This document shows positions 44,584 to 53,480 of a stretch of 64,000 bases of DNA, in pieces. The translations under genes were made by a program, and so were the position numbers. Origin of the DNA: Candidatus Aminicenantota bacterium. GTDB lineage: Bacteria > Acidobacteriota > Aminicenantia > Aminicenantales > Saccharicenantaceae. The stretch covers positions 938,239 to 1,002,238 of the forward strand of contig JAGNLW010000001.1 in assembly GCA_017999365.1 (NCBI GenBank), written 5' to 3'. Under the pieces are notes generated by a model. That model was not told where the DNA came from, searched no databases, and saw only the letters and a program-made list of their open reading frames with translations. Numbering within the stretch: position 1 is the stretch's first letter; every line of letters starts with the position of its first letter.

Positions 44584-45162
44584 ATGAGCGGCAGGCGCGA
44601 TATCCTCACGATCCCTAACCTCCTGTCCCTGGCCCGCATCGTCCTGACGCCGGTCTTCATCCTGATGATGGTCCAGCACCGGTCCTGGCCGGCCTTCATC
44701 GTCTTTCTCGTCGCCGGGGCGACCGACGCCCTCGACGGCTTCACCGCCCGCGCCCTGAAGCTCAAATCGACCCTGGGCTTGTGGCTCGACCCCATCGGCG
44801 ACAAGGTCCTGCTGACGGCCGCCTTCGTCGTCCTGACCCTGCCCGCCCTGGCCAAGCCGAACGCCTTGCCGCTCTGGCTGACGGTTCTCTGCATCGGCCG
44901 GGACGTGGCCATCGGCTTGGGGGCCCTGATCATCGTCCGGGCCCGGGGCAAGCGGGCCTTCCCGCCCACGCTGGCCGGCAAGGCCAGTACCATCTGCCAG
45001 GTCGTGGTGCTCTATTACGTCCTCTACGCCAACGCCGCCGGCCTGTCGCCCTTGGCCCTGCGCTGGTGTTACCTGCTCACGGCCCTGCTGACAGCCGCCT
45101 CCTGGGTCCAGTACGGCTTCATCGGCGTCCGCATGCTCCGCGAGGGGCGACCGGACGCCTAG
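44584..45162 (+). CDS. pgsA: CDP-alcohol phosphatidyltransferase (PgsA-type)
   Basis: 192 residues, about six membrane helices. The family signature is complete: DALDGFTARALKLKSTLGLWLDPIGDK, i.e. DG-x2-AR-x8-G-x3-D-x3-D. The first segment TIPNLLSLARIVLTP is also typical of phosphatidylglycerophosphate synthases. It makes an acidic phospholipid from CDP-diacylglycerol. The start is 14 bases after the TPR gene. Confidence 0.92.
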   Translation: MSGRRDILTIPNLLSLARIVLTPVFILMMVQHRSWPAFIVFLVAGATDALDGFTARALKLKSTLGLWLDPIGDKVLLTAAFVVLTLPALAKPNALPLWLTVLCIGRDVAIGLGALIIVRARGKRAFPPTLAGKASTICQVVVLYYVLYANAAGLSPLALRWCYLLTALLTAASWVQYGFIGVRMLREGRPDA

Positions 45163-45171
45163 CCCCCCTCC

Positions 45172-46164
45172 TCACATCACGAGCGCGACCTTTCCTTCGG
45201 CCCGTCCCGACTCGAGATAGCGGACGGCCTCGGCGGCTTCCTCCATCGGGAAGCGCTTGTCGAGGATGGCCCGGACCGCGCCCGCTTCGGCCAACTCGCG
45301 GACCTCGAGCATATCCTTGAGACCGCCGGGCGCCAGCGCGCAGACGACCCGCCGGCCGCGGGAAAAGGACGTCCGGGCCATCGCCAGCAAATGGCGGCTC
45401 TTGAAGCTGGCGCAGAGGAGAACGCCGCGGGGCGTCAGGACACGCTTGACCCGGGAGATGGGCGCCCGGCCAAGGACGTCCAAGACGACATCGTAAGTAT
45501 CGGAGCCGCGGGTGAAGTCCTCTTCGGCGTAGTCGATGGCCCGGTCCGCGCCCAGGGCCCGGACGTAGGCGAGCCGGGGACCGCCGCAGACCGCGGTCAC
45601 GTCGGCCCCGAGACGCTTGGCGATCTGCACCGCGGCCGAGCCGATGCCGCCGCTGGCCCCGTTGATGAGGATCCTCCGGCCCGGCCGGAGGTCCACCCGG
45701 CGGAGGAGAGCGAGGGCCATCAATGCGCCGTAGGGGATGACGGCGGCCTCTTCGTAGGACAGGTTGGCGGGCTTAAGGGCTACCGCCGCGGTTTCGGGCA
45801 GGCGGATGAACTCGGCGTGGGCGCCGAAGCGCTCGCCGGTGTAACCGAAGACCGCGTCGCCGGGCTTGAAGCGGGTGACGTCCCGGCCAGCCGACACGAC
45901 GTCCCCGGCGAACTCGTTGCCCAGGACGCGGATCCGGGGCTTCCTCCAGCCGATGGCCAGCTTGGCCGGGAGCCAGAACAGGAACGGCATGTTGAAGCCG
46001 CGGGGCGTCACGGACCGGAAGCTCCGGGCCATGAGGTCCCCGAAGTTGACGCCGGCGGCCCGGACCCGGACCAGGACCTCGCCCCGGCGCGGCTCGGGCC
46101 GCGGGACCTCGACGGTCCGGAGGACGTCGGGAGAGCCGAATTCGGTGTAGACGACAGCCTTCAT
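45172..46164 (-). CDS. MDR-type NAD(P)-dependent alcohol dehydrogenase/quinone oxidoreductase
   Basis: 330 residues, preceded by GGAGGGAGGAAG inside the panE-like gene, whose stop overlaps the start (ATGA). GroES-like N-domain with AGVNFGDLM and LGNEFAGDVVSAG; cofactor domain with ILINGASGGIGSAAVQIAK and ADVTAVCGG. The zinc ligands of classical alcohol dehydrogenases are not obvious, so a quinone-oxidoreductase-like zinc-free member is likely. Ends the six-gene minus-strand cluster. Substrate unknown. Confidence 0.9.
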   Translation of the reverse strand: MKAVVYTEFGSPDVLRTVEVPRPEPRRGEVLVRVRAAGVNFGDLMARSFRSVTPRGFNMPFLFWLPAKLAIGWRKPRIRVLGNEFAGDVVSAGRDVTRFKPGDAVFGYTGERFGAHAEFIRLPETAAVALKPANLSYEEAAVIPYGALMALALLRRVDLRPGRRILINGASGGIGSAAVQIAKRLGADVTAVCGGPRLAYVRALGADRAIDYAEEDFTRGSDTYDVVLDVLGRAPISRVKRVLTPRGVLLCASFKSRHLLAMARTSFSRGRRVVCALAPGGLKDMLEVRELAEAGAVRAILDKRFPMEEAAEAVRYLESGRAEGKVALVM

Positions 46165-47129
46165 GGTCTTCCTCCCTCCGAGGTTCGCGCTCCCGCCGGT
46201 CCCGGGCCTGGGGCGCGGGCGGCCCGTTCCATGGGCAGGATGCAGCCGTGGACAAAGCGATTGATCGGGGCTTCGATGCCGAGCTCCGCGGCCAAGCGGA
46301 CGACCGTCCCGTTCTGGTACTCGATCTCCGACGGCCTCCCCTCCATGACGTCCCTGGTCAAGGACGAAACGGAATCGGGGGGATAGGAGTCGATCAAGAC
46401 CATCGTCTCGTCGACGAGGCCGGGATCTCTCAGGATCTCCAGCCGCGACGCGACCTCGTAGATCTCGGACAGCAACCCTCTCATCAGCGCGCGGGTTTCC
46501 GCCATTTCCCGGACGACCCCGTAGGGCGACCGGGCCAAGGCCAGCAAGCCGCTGACGCAGATGGCCATGAACTTCTTCCAGAGCGCCGAGCGGATGTCGT
46601 CCTCGAGGAGCACGGAGATCCCGGCTCCCGCGAGGCGATCCCCGATCGCCAGGCATCGGCCCGTCCTCCGCCCGTCCAGCTCGCCGAAAGCCACGAAGGG
46701 CTCGAGGCCCGAATGAAGGATCACGCCGGGCGACTCGATCCGGCTGAGGATCCGGCAGAGGCCGCCGACGACGCGCCCGGGGCCCAACGCCTCTTCGACC
46801 TCTTGGGCGGCCATGACGCCGTTCTGCAGCGGCAGGACGGTCGTCCGTTCGTCGACGACGCTTCGTAGGGCCTCGGCGACGCCCTTGACCTGCCAGGCCT
46901 TGACCCCCAGGAGGATGAGGTCCGCATTCCCGACGGCGGCGATGTCCTCGACGGCCTGCGCCTGTTCGATCAGGAGATCCCCGAGAACGCTCCTGACGGT
47001 CAATCCGCGATCGCGGATCGCCCGTCCGTGGGCCCCGCGGGCGACGAAGACCACGTCGTTCCCGGCGGCCGCGAGCCGTCCCCCGAAATACCCGCCGACG
47101 CCGCCCGCGCCGATGACCGCGATCCTCAT
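46161..47129 (-). CDS. panE: 2-dehydropantoate 2-reductase (ketopantoate reductase) family
   Basis: 322 residues, ATG at 47129 in an ATGA overlap with the esterase stop. The nucleotide motif GAGGVGGYFGGRLAAAG is at the start, then LGVKAWQVKGVAEALR, LPLQNGV, WKKFMAICVSGLLAL and VEIDYLNG-like SEIEYQNGTVVRLAAELG. It reduces ketopantoate with NADPH for pantothenate synthesis, but the family also covers other 2-keto acid reductases, and no other pan gene is near, so the exact substrate is uncertain. Confidence 0.85.
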   Translation of the reverse strand: MRIAVIGAGGVGGYFGGRLAAAGNDVVFVARGAHGRAIRDRGLTVRSVLGDLLIEQAQAVEDIAAVGNADLILLGVKAWQVKGVAEALRSVVDERTTVLPLQNGVMAAQEVEEALGPGRVVGGLCRILSRIESPGVILHSGLEPFVAFGELDGRRTGRCLAIGDRLAGAGISVLLEDDIRSALWKKFMAICVSGLLALARSPYGVVREMAETRALMRGLLSEIYEVASRLEILRDPGLVDETMVLIDSYPPDSVSSLTRDVMEGRPSEIEYQNGTVVRLAAELGIEAPINRFVHGCILPMERAARAPGPGPAGARTSEGGRP

Positions 47130-48055
47130 GCCCCCCGTCCTTCTCGGTCTTCTCCGATCGCCTCGAGCCGGGCGGCCGCCCGGGCCCGCGATCCGGGGAT
47201 CGTCTCCCTGCCGGTCGGCTCGGCCTTCTTCCAGCCCTCGAATGCGAGGCGCAGGCCTTCGACCAAGGAGTTCCCGGGGACGTGGCCGCCGCCGCGCAGG
47301 ACCGCCAGCCGGCATGACAGGCCGGCCGGGGCGAGGGCGTCGCATCGCTCTTTCAACGCGCCGTTCTGGCTCAGGACGGTGGGCAGGTCGTTCTCGCCCA
47401 TGATCAGGACCATCCGCTTGTCCCCTCCATTGAAGTCGCGGATCCAGGCGTCACGGTTGTCGCGGAGAATGGGAACGGAGAGCGTCGCGCTCGCGGCGAT
47501 GGTGACGTTAGCCAACGGGGGGTACTTAAAGAGCGCATAAACCGCGGTGAAGCCCGTGTTGGACGTCCCGTACAGAACGCGGAGCGGCTCGGTCCGGTAG
47601 GTCTTCTCGATCCGGGGAACCAGCTCGTCGCCGATAAAGCCAAGGAACGCGTCGGCCCGGCCGCCGTCCTTGGTGCCGTCACCGTAGGTCACGACTTCCG
47701 GGAAGATGTCCTTGGAGCGATCGGTGTTGACCACTCCTACGACGATGAATTCGGGCATCTCCCCAAGAAGAGCCGCCTGGCGCAAGCCGCCGATGACGCC
47801 CGAATGGAAGTTGATCTCTCCGTCGAGCATGTAGAGGACGGGATAGCGGTCCCCGGTCTCGTCATAGCGGTCGGGCAGCGAAACCCAGTATTCCCTGGTT
47901 TCGCCGAGCTTGGCCGAAACGAGCTTCTCGACCCTGACGGGCGAGATCGGCATGGAGACGCTCCCGGCCTGGGCCGGAATGATCCAGAAAAGGACACAAC
48001 CGACAAATCCCGCCAGAGGCCACCGGCATCGCTTAACGGGCATCATTGACTCCAT
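47126..48055 (-). CDS. Secreted alpha/beta-hydrolase esterase
   Basis: 309 residues with a signal peptide or membrane anchor (LAGFVGCVLFWIIPAQA). Residues 50-160 fit the esterase-D-like fold: YWVSLPDRYDETGDRYPVLYMLDGE, EFIVVGVVNTDR. The nucleophile elbow is GTSNTGF and the catalytic His is in RGGGHVPG. Substrate unknown, perhaps acyl esters of sugars or siderophores. The gene overlaps the preceding serine-hydrolase gene by 23 bases, and several Met codons near the start (48055, 48046, 48043) are possible. Confidence 0.85.
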   Translation of the reverse strand: MESMMPVKRCRWPLAGFVGCVLFWIIPAQAGSVSMPISPVRVEKLVSAKLGETREYWVSLPDRYDETGDRYPVLYMLDGEINFHSGVIGGLRQAALLGEMPEFIVVGVVNTDRSKDIFPEVVTYGDGTKDGGRADAFLGFIGDELVPRIEKTYRTEPLRVLYGTSNTGFTAVYALFKYPPLANVTIAASATLSVPILRDNRDAWIRDFNGGDKRMVLIMGENDLPTVLSQNGALKERCDALAPAGLSCRLAVLRGGGHVPGNSLVEGLRLAFEGWKKAEPTGRETIPGSRARAAARLEAIGEDREGRGA

Positions 48056-49577
48056 GCGAAGCGGGGCTCGTCACTTGCAGAGCGCTCACCGCTTTATTGT
48101 ATTCTTTGACGTAGCGCTTGTTCTTTTCATCGCTGTCGTAGAGGCTGACACATTTTTTGTACAACGTGAGGGCCCTTTCATCATCGATGCCCCTTAGGGC
48201 CTCCGCGCAGTAGAAATTCAGCCTGAAATCGTTGGGGAAATCGGCCAGGCCCGCTTCCCATATTCTGATCGACTCTTGCTTCAGATCGTGTTTGTTGTCC
48301 AGTTCACTGGCGAGATAGTGATAATCCGTCGCGTTGATCTGATAGTCGTCGCTCTTCTTGAGCAGAGACAATTGCGCTAAGGCCTGCTCGATCCCGGCCT
48401 GCCCGATAGTCAGGCCGACGGCTTTGGCGATCGATCTTTTGGCCTCCTTGACGTCCCTGCCCGCCAGGATGTCGATGATGTCTTCGGTGATATCGTAACA
48501 CCACTTGACGCCCACATCGGTCCTGAAATAATCGTTCTCCAAAATGATGATATCCGTTTGGTCTTCGACGATCCTGGTCGAGTAGGCCTTATATCCGTCG
48601 GTCGAGCCGCCGTGACTGATCAGCGTCTTTTTTTTACCGTCCGGCGCGATCGTATCGATCCACCAACCGTAGCCGTAAAACTGCCAGTCTTTGACGTGCG
48701 GGGTGAACATCTTTTGATACAGCGCTTTGGTCGTCAGCGTTCGGTCTACGAAGCATTCTTGGTTGAATTTGGCCATGTCTTCGACGGTGGACAGGATCCC
48801 TCCGCTGCCCTTGCAGTGATCCATGGAAATGTAGGAGGGGAGTTTATACCCTTCCAGCAGGTGATACTCATAGCCATAGGCCCGTTTGGAGTCGATGGCG
48901 AGGTTGTCGTTAAGCGTGGTGTTGCCCATGCGGAGAGGCGTGAAGATCCTTTGCTTCAACAATTCGGCGAAACTCCTATGGGTCACCTTCTCGCACATGA
49001 TGGCCAGCAGGTTGTAGGCGATCCCGCTATATTGAAAACCCGTGCCGGGCTCGAACTTCAAGGAAGTTTCCTTGACCAACTCCAGGTATTGATCCGAATC
49101 GTATATCCAGCGGACCCGCTTTTTGGACAGATCGGGGATCGCTCCATGATCCGGGATGCCGGATGTATGCGTCAGCATCTGGTGGATCGTGACCCGGTTC
49201 TTGCCCGGGCCGTCATATTGCGGAATATAGGCATTGAGGGTGGCATTCAGGTCGATCAGGCCTTCGCCCGCCAGGATCAGCACCATCAGTGCCGTGTACG
49301 ATTTGCTGACGGACCCGATCAGGAATTTCGAGTCCAGCGTGTTCTTGACGTTCCATTGCCGGTCAGCCAGACCGAACGCCTTCGCGTAGATGACGTCCTT
49401 GCCTTTCTTGACCAGGATGGCGCCGTTGAATTGCCCGCATCGGCTATACGATGTCATGACCCTGTCGATCCTCCGCGAGGCGTTCTCGGCGCGAAGCGGC
49501 CACGCGGAAAGTAGCAGGATCAAGACCGCCCGAGTGATGAAAGCGTTGCGTCGCAGGTCTGTTCTTTTCATGGCCAT
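48033..49577 (-). CDS. Serine beta-lactamase-family hydrolase (S12 type) with C-terminal helical extension
   Basis: 514 residues; two close ATG codons (49577, 49571) are possible. A signal peptide (AVLILLLSAWPLRA) is followed by the class C-type core: catalytic SVSK (Ser 89, Lys 92), the Tyr-containing FQYSGIAYN and the HGGSTDG motif. The last 130 residues (EQALAQLSLLKKSDD...LYKKCVSLYD) are TPR-like. Such periplasmic or secreted enzymes cleave D-amino-acid peptides or esters. The gene is visibly AT-richer than its neighbours, which hints at a more recent acquisition. Confidence 0.9.
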   Translation of the reverse strand: MAMKRTDLRRNAFITRAVLILLLSAWPLRAENASRRIDRVMTSYSRCGQFNGAILVKKGKDVIYAKAFGLADRQWNVKNTLDSKFLIGSVSKSYTALMVLILAGEGLIDLNATLNAYIPQYDGPGKNRVTIHQMLTHTSGIPDHGAIPDLSKKRVRWIYDSDQYLELVKETSLKFEPGTGFQYSGIAYNLLAIMCEKVTHRSFAELLKQRIFTPLRMGNTTLNDNLAIDSKRAYGYEYHLLEGYKLPSYISMDHCKGSGGILSTVEDMAKFNQECFVDRTLTTKALYQKMFTPHVKDWQFYGYGWWIDTIAPDGKKKTLISHGGSTDGYKAYSTRIVEDQTDIIILENDYFRTDVGVKWCYDITEDIIDILAGRDVKEAKRSIAKAVGLTIGQAGIEQALAQLSLLKKSDDYQINATDYHYLASELDNKHDLKQESIRIWEAGLADFPNDFRLNFYCAEALRGIDDERALTLYKKCVSLYDSDEKNKRYVKEYNKAVSALQVTSPASHGVNDAR

Positions 49578-49592
49578 CTGCCCAGTCGGACT

Positions 49593-50132
49593 CTATTTCC
49601 GCGCATGCTTGAGTTCCGCGCCGGGCTGGGCCGCGTAGCGGGCCTGGAGCTTCTTGGCCAGCTCGAAGGCGTTCGGCCACTCTTTCCAGAACGACTTGTC
49701 GCACGAGGCCAGATCGAGGCACTGGACGCACGACTCGAGCCCGGCGGCCGCCGGACAGACGCGGACGGGGCACTCGGCCATGCCGACCTTCAGGGGCTTG
49801 CCGCCCGGCTTACAGCCGTAGCAGAAGATCTTGTCGGGATCGAAGTCGATCCCGAACTTCTTCTTCATCTCCCAGCGCTCGTGGACGGACCTCTTCAGCT
49901 CGACGTCGCTTTCCCGGGTGGCCTTGAACAGCTCGCACTGCTGCTCGCAATACGTCTGGGGAATGCCGCAATAGCACAGCGCCTTCGGATCGAGGGGCTT
50001 TTGGGGCTGCCCCGATGAGGTCCCGCTCCCCTGCGCCCGCGAGACCCGGCCGAAGGCCAGGAGGGCCGCGCAGCCGCCGCCGCACTTCGCGCATCGCCCG
50101 AGAAAACTCCGCCGACTTTGCTCGTTGCTCAT
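49593..50132 (-). CDS. DUF3795 cysteine-rich protein with Tat-like signal
   Basis: 179 residues. The N-terminus RRSFLGRCAKCGGG looks like a Tat signal, with Cys residues directly after it. The DUF3795 core is evident: LCYCGIPQTYCEQQC, IFCYGCKPGGK, CPVRVCPAA and ESCVQCLDLASC, ten or more Cys in pairs that could hold iron-sulfur clusters or zinc. Role unknown; DUF3795 proteins are often near redox enzymes. It starts 10 bases downstream of the Tricorn gene. Confidence 0.85.
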   Translation of the reverse strand: MSNEQSRRSFLGRCAKCGGGCAALLAFGRVSRAQGSGTSSGQPQKPLDPKALCYCGIPQTYCEQQCELFKATRESDVELKRSVHERWEMKKKFGIDFDPDKIFCYGCKPGGKPLKVGMAECPVRVCPAAAGLESCVQCLDLASCDKSFWKEWPNAFELAKKLQARYAAQPGAELKHARK

Positions 50133-50142
50133 GGTATTCTCC

Positions 50143-53100
50143 TTATCCTAACGGGACTCCCTTTCGCGCCTCCCGCTCGGCGAGGCGCTTCATCAGCTCC
50201 GCGACGGCGCGCTCCAACTGCCGGTCGACTCCCCGCATCGAGTCCTCCGGCCGGTTCTCGACGTCGATATCGGGCGATACGCCCACGTTCTCGATGACAC
50301 CCTTGCCTTCCGCCGGATAGACGAGGACGCCGCCGTCGATGAGCCTCATCCCTCCCGTCGAAGCGAGGCGTCCCGCCGTACGGCGGCCGATGATGGGGCC
50401 GACGTCCCACTGGCGAAAGATGGCCGCGAACGTCTCCCCGCTCGATTCGACGCCCTCGTTGATCAGGCAGACCTTGAGCCCGGCGAACACGGGATCGGGC
50501 TCGGAGATCGGAGCCTTCCCGTGCGGGAGCGCCGACCGGAAGATCGTCCGGCGGTTCAGCCGCTCGATCATCCAGACGGGCGAGTATCCGCCGCCGTTGT
50601 CGCGCAGGTCCAAGATCAGGCCTTCCTTGTGAAGGAGGGCGGGGGCCTGGCGGAAGAACGCCGCGATGCCCGGGATGTAGGTGTCCGGCAGATGGAGGTA
50701 GCCGATCCGGCCGCCGCTCGCCTTGGCAACGGCCTCCCGGTTGCGCGAAACCCAGTCCGCGTAGCGGAGCGGATCGCCCCCATTCTCCGAACATGCCGCC
50801 GGCCTCACGGTCAGGCGCCGGGCGCCTTCCGGGCTCGGGCGCGAATTGACCGTGACGACGACGTCCCGTCCGGCCTTGTCGAGGAGCAGGGAATCCGGGT
50901 TAATGCCTTCTCTCAGCGGAGCGCCGTCGATGGCCAGGAGATAATCTCCCGGCTTGACGTCCATTCCCGGCAGCGTGAGAGGGCCGATAAGGTCCGGCTC
51001 TCCGTTCCGGCCGCGGAAGACCCGGACGATGCGGTAGAGATGCGTGGCCGGGTCGGGCTCGAGGTCGACGCCCAGCAGTCCGTGACCGCGCCGGGGGGCC
51101 ACCGGCAGGTCCCCGCCCGAGATCTCCAGGTGGCTGTGGCCCAGCTCGGCGAACATCTCTTCGAGGAGGTAGTTGAGGTCCTGGCGCGAGGCCACATGGG
51201 ACAGGAGGGTTTCGTATTTCCTCCGGACGGCCGGCCAGTCGAGCCCGCGCAGACCGTCGTCGTAGAAAAAATCCCTGACGATGCGCCAGGAATCGCCGAA
51301 GATCTGGGCCCATTCGCGGCGGCGGTCGACGTCCATGCGCAGCCCGGACAGGTCCAGCTTAGCGTCGCCCGCGTTTTTCTCCCCATGAAGGTCGAGAATC
51401 CCGATCCCCTCATCCGCCCGATAGACGGCCTTGGCCGAACGGGCCGCCGGCGCCAGGTAAAAGGCGTCGCTCGACAGGACCGACTCCTTTTTCGAGGCCA
51501 GGTCGAACAGCTTGAAGCTCGACGCGCCGGAAGACGGCGACGAACGATAGACGAGGCCCCCTTCGACGGCCCGCAGGGCATCGTAGGTCGAATCCTCCAC
51601 GGGCAGGGCCACGATCCGCTCGCCCAGTCCTTCGACGTCGATCCGCAGGGGGCCCGGCCCGGCGCCTCCGGGAACGGGGGCGTCGTTCACCGCGCCCGGG
51701 GTGAACGGAGACGGGTCCTCGCGCCGCAGCGTCGCGGCCACGATGGTCGACGGATCGACGATATGATGGTCCCCGTCCCAGAAAGAATCTTCCACGTTGG
51801 TCTGACCGTAGGCGACCCAATAGAGCAACCGGCCGGCGAGGTCGAACCGGGGATCGGAGGCGTGATAGGTCCCGTCCGTCACGCGGAACGAACGGTCCTG
51901 CTCCAGCGAATAGAGCCAGACCGAGCTGAGCCAATTGGGCTCGCCGAGAGTATAAGCCAGCCAGCGGCCGTCGGGAGACCAGGCCGCGGACGCGAACGGC
52001 ACCGACCCCTGATAAGCGTTGAAGAAGATCCGTTTCGTGAGGCCGGTATCGAGATCGAGGATATGGTAAGCCGCCCGATGATCGGGGAAGCCGAGTCGCC
52101 GCCCGTCGGGCGACCAGCTCGGCGGTCCGATCCGGCCGGCTTCCATACGACTGACCTGCTCGGGCTCCCCGTCGTCGCCTTCCCGGAGGATGTAGATCTG
52201 GTCCTCTCCCGTGGCGTCGGAAACGTAGGCGATGCTCCCGCCGTCGGGATGCCACTGCGGATATCGTTCGCAGGCGCCGGGGGTCCGGGTCAGGTTCACG
52301 GAGGACTTGCTGTCCGGGGCGAGTAAGAACAGGTCTCCCCGGGCGCTCAGGACGACCTTGCGCCCGTCGGGCGACAGGGCCGGGGCGCCCGAGATGTATC
52401 CTTCGACGCCGACGGCCCGCTCGACTTTGGGCTCCCCCGCTCCGGGGACCTCGATGGGGACGGGCGTCAGGGTCTCGGTGCGGACATCGAAGACGGCGAT
52501 CCGCCCCTCGTTCTCGAAGACGATCCGGCCGCCGCCCCGGCTCGGACAGCGGACCGGCCAATCCCGGAAAAAGGTCAGCTGCCGGGAGGCCTTGGTCTTG
52601 AGATCGTGGACCCATAGATTGGGCCGGGCCCGGTCGCCCTTGTCGCTGACATAGTAGACGCGGTCCCCGATCCAGAGGGGGTCGCCGTTGACGCACCCGT
52701 CCGCGACCAGGGGCTCCGAAGTCCCCAGGGCGGGATCGTACGTCCAGATCCCGGGCGCGGCCCCGCCGCGATAGCCCTGAGGCAGGCCATCGGAGGGAGT
52801 GCGGCTGAAGGCCACCTTGTCCCCCGCTTCGTTGAAGCTCGCCAGATCGGCTTCCGGCAACGCCAAGGCCCTGACCAGTCCGCCCTCGGCCGGAACGCCG
52901 AGGAGGCGGTTGACCCGGTCGGAGGAGCTGAGCGCGTTGGAGCGGAAGACGACGCTCTTCCCGTCCGGGCTCCAGTCGACGACCCGATCGTCGGCCGGAT
53001 GGAACGTCAGCCGCCGCGGCTGCTCCCCCGACACGGACATGACGTAAACATCCAGGTTGCCTTCGAGCTCGGCCGTGAAGGCGATCCGCCGGCCATCGGG

Positions 53101-53319
53101 CGAGAACTTCGGCAGGAGCTCCTCCCCCGGCAGAGACGTGAGGCGCCGGGCGCTCCCCCCGTCGCTGGAAGCGATAAAGAGGTCGCCGCCGTGACAGAAG
53201 ACGATCTTGTCCCCATGGATGTCCGGATAGCGCAGCAGGCGCGTCTCCCGTGACGAGGCGGCCGGCGGCCCGAGGACGAGAAGGCCGGCGGCCAGGATAT
53301 AAGGGCTGAGCTTGGTCAT
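50143..53319 (-). CDS. Periplasmic Tricorn-type protease (S41 family)
   Basis: 1058 residues with a signal peptide. Residues about 25-620 form two WD-like beta-propellers with TolB-like PDGRRIAF and SPDGKSVVF repeats. A PDZ-like segment lies near 740-850. The S41 protease part has LGHSHLEIS (His near 730) and the catalytic Ser in EGVESSGETFA (near 957), with the C-terminal ELVPAYGKGV-like region. AAGG start near AASSRETRLLRYPDIHGDKIVF is the usual Tricorn opener. It degrades peptides in the periplasm. An RBS AAGGAG and TATATA lie upstream. Confidence 0.94.
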   Translation of the reverse strand: MTKLSPYILAAGLLVLGPPAASSRETRLLRYPDIHGDKIVFCHGGDLFIASSDGGSARRLTSLPGEELLPKFSPDGRRIAFTAELEGNLDVYVMSVSGEQPRRLTFHPADDRVVDWSPDGKSVVFRSNALSSSDRVNRLLGVPAEGGLVRALALPEADLASFNEAGDKVAFSRTPSDGLPQGYRGGAAPGIWTYDPALGTSEPLVADGCVNGDPLWIGDRVYYVSDKGDRARPNLWVHDLKTKASRQLTFFRDWPVRCPSRGGGRIVFENEGRIAVFDVRTETLTPVPIEVPGAGEPKVERAVGVEGYISGAPALSPDGRKVVLSARGDLFLLAPDSKSSVNLTRTPGACERYPQWHPDGGSIAYVSDATGEDQIYILREGDDGEPEQVSRMEAGRIGPPSWSPDGRRLGFPDHRAAYHILDLDTGLTKRIFFNAYQGSVPFASAAWSPDGRWLAYTLGEPNWLSSVWLYSLEQDRSFRVTDGTYHASDPRFDLAGRLLYWVAYGQTNVEDSFWDGDHHIVDPSTIVAATLRREDPSPFTPGAVNDAPVPGGAGPGPLRIDVEGLGERIVALPVEDSTYDALRAVEGGLVYRSSPSSGASSFKLFDLASKKESVLSSDAFYLAPAARSAKAVYRADEGIGILDLHGEKNAGDAKLDLSGLRMDVDRRREWAQIFGDSWRIVRDFFYDDGLRGLDWPAVRRKYETLLSHVASRQDLNYLLEEMFAELGHSHLEISGGDLPVAPRRGHGLLGVDLEPDPATHLYRIVRVFRGRNGEPDLIGPLTLPGMDVKPGDYLLAIDGAPLREGINPDSLLLDKAGRDVVVTVNSRPSPEGARRLTVRPAACSENGGDPLRYADWVSRNREAVAKASGGRIGYLHLPDTYIPGIAAFFRQAPALLHKEGLILDLRDNGGGYSPVWMIERLNRRTIFRSALPHGKAPISEPDPVFAGLKVCLINEGVESSGETFAAIFRQWDVGPIIGRRTAGRLASTGGMRLIDGGVLVYPAEGKGVIENVGVSPDIDVENRPEDSMRGVDRQLERAVAELMKRLAEREARKGVPLG

Positions 53320-53424
53320 GGACGCTCCTTTGTCCTATATACGCACGGGCGGACGGCGGCGGCTATCGGGAAACCGCGTGAATCGGGGAATTCATACCGA
53401 TTCCCGAGGCCTCCGAAGGCCTTC

Positions 53425-53453
53425 TTGCCAGGGGGCGGCCGTTCCCCTATAAT
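53425..53453 (+). promoter_or_regulatory. Sigma70 promoter of the membrane LuxR regulator
   Basis: TTGCCA (53425-53430), 17-base spacer, TATAAT (53448-53453). Confidence 0.75.
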
Positions 53454-53480
53454 CCCCTCCCGTCAGAGAGAATTCCGGCC

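Noticed and set aside
45163-45171. Terminator between pgsA and the MDR gene
   Set aside because: Only 9 bases lie between the convergent stops and no stem-loop is visible.
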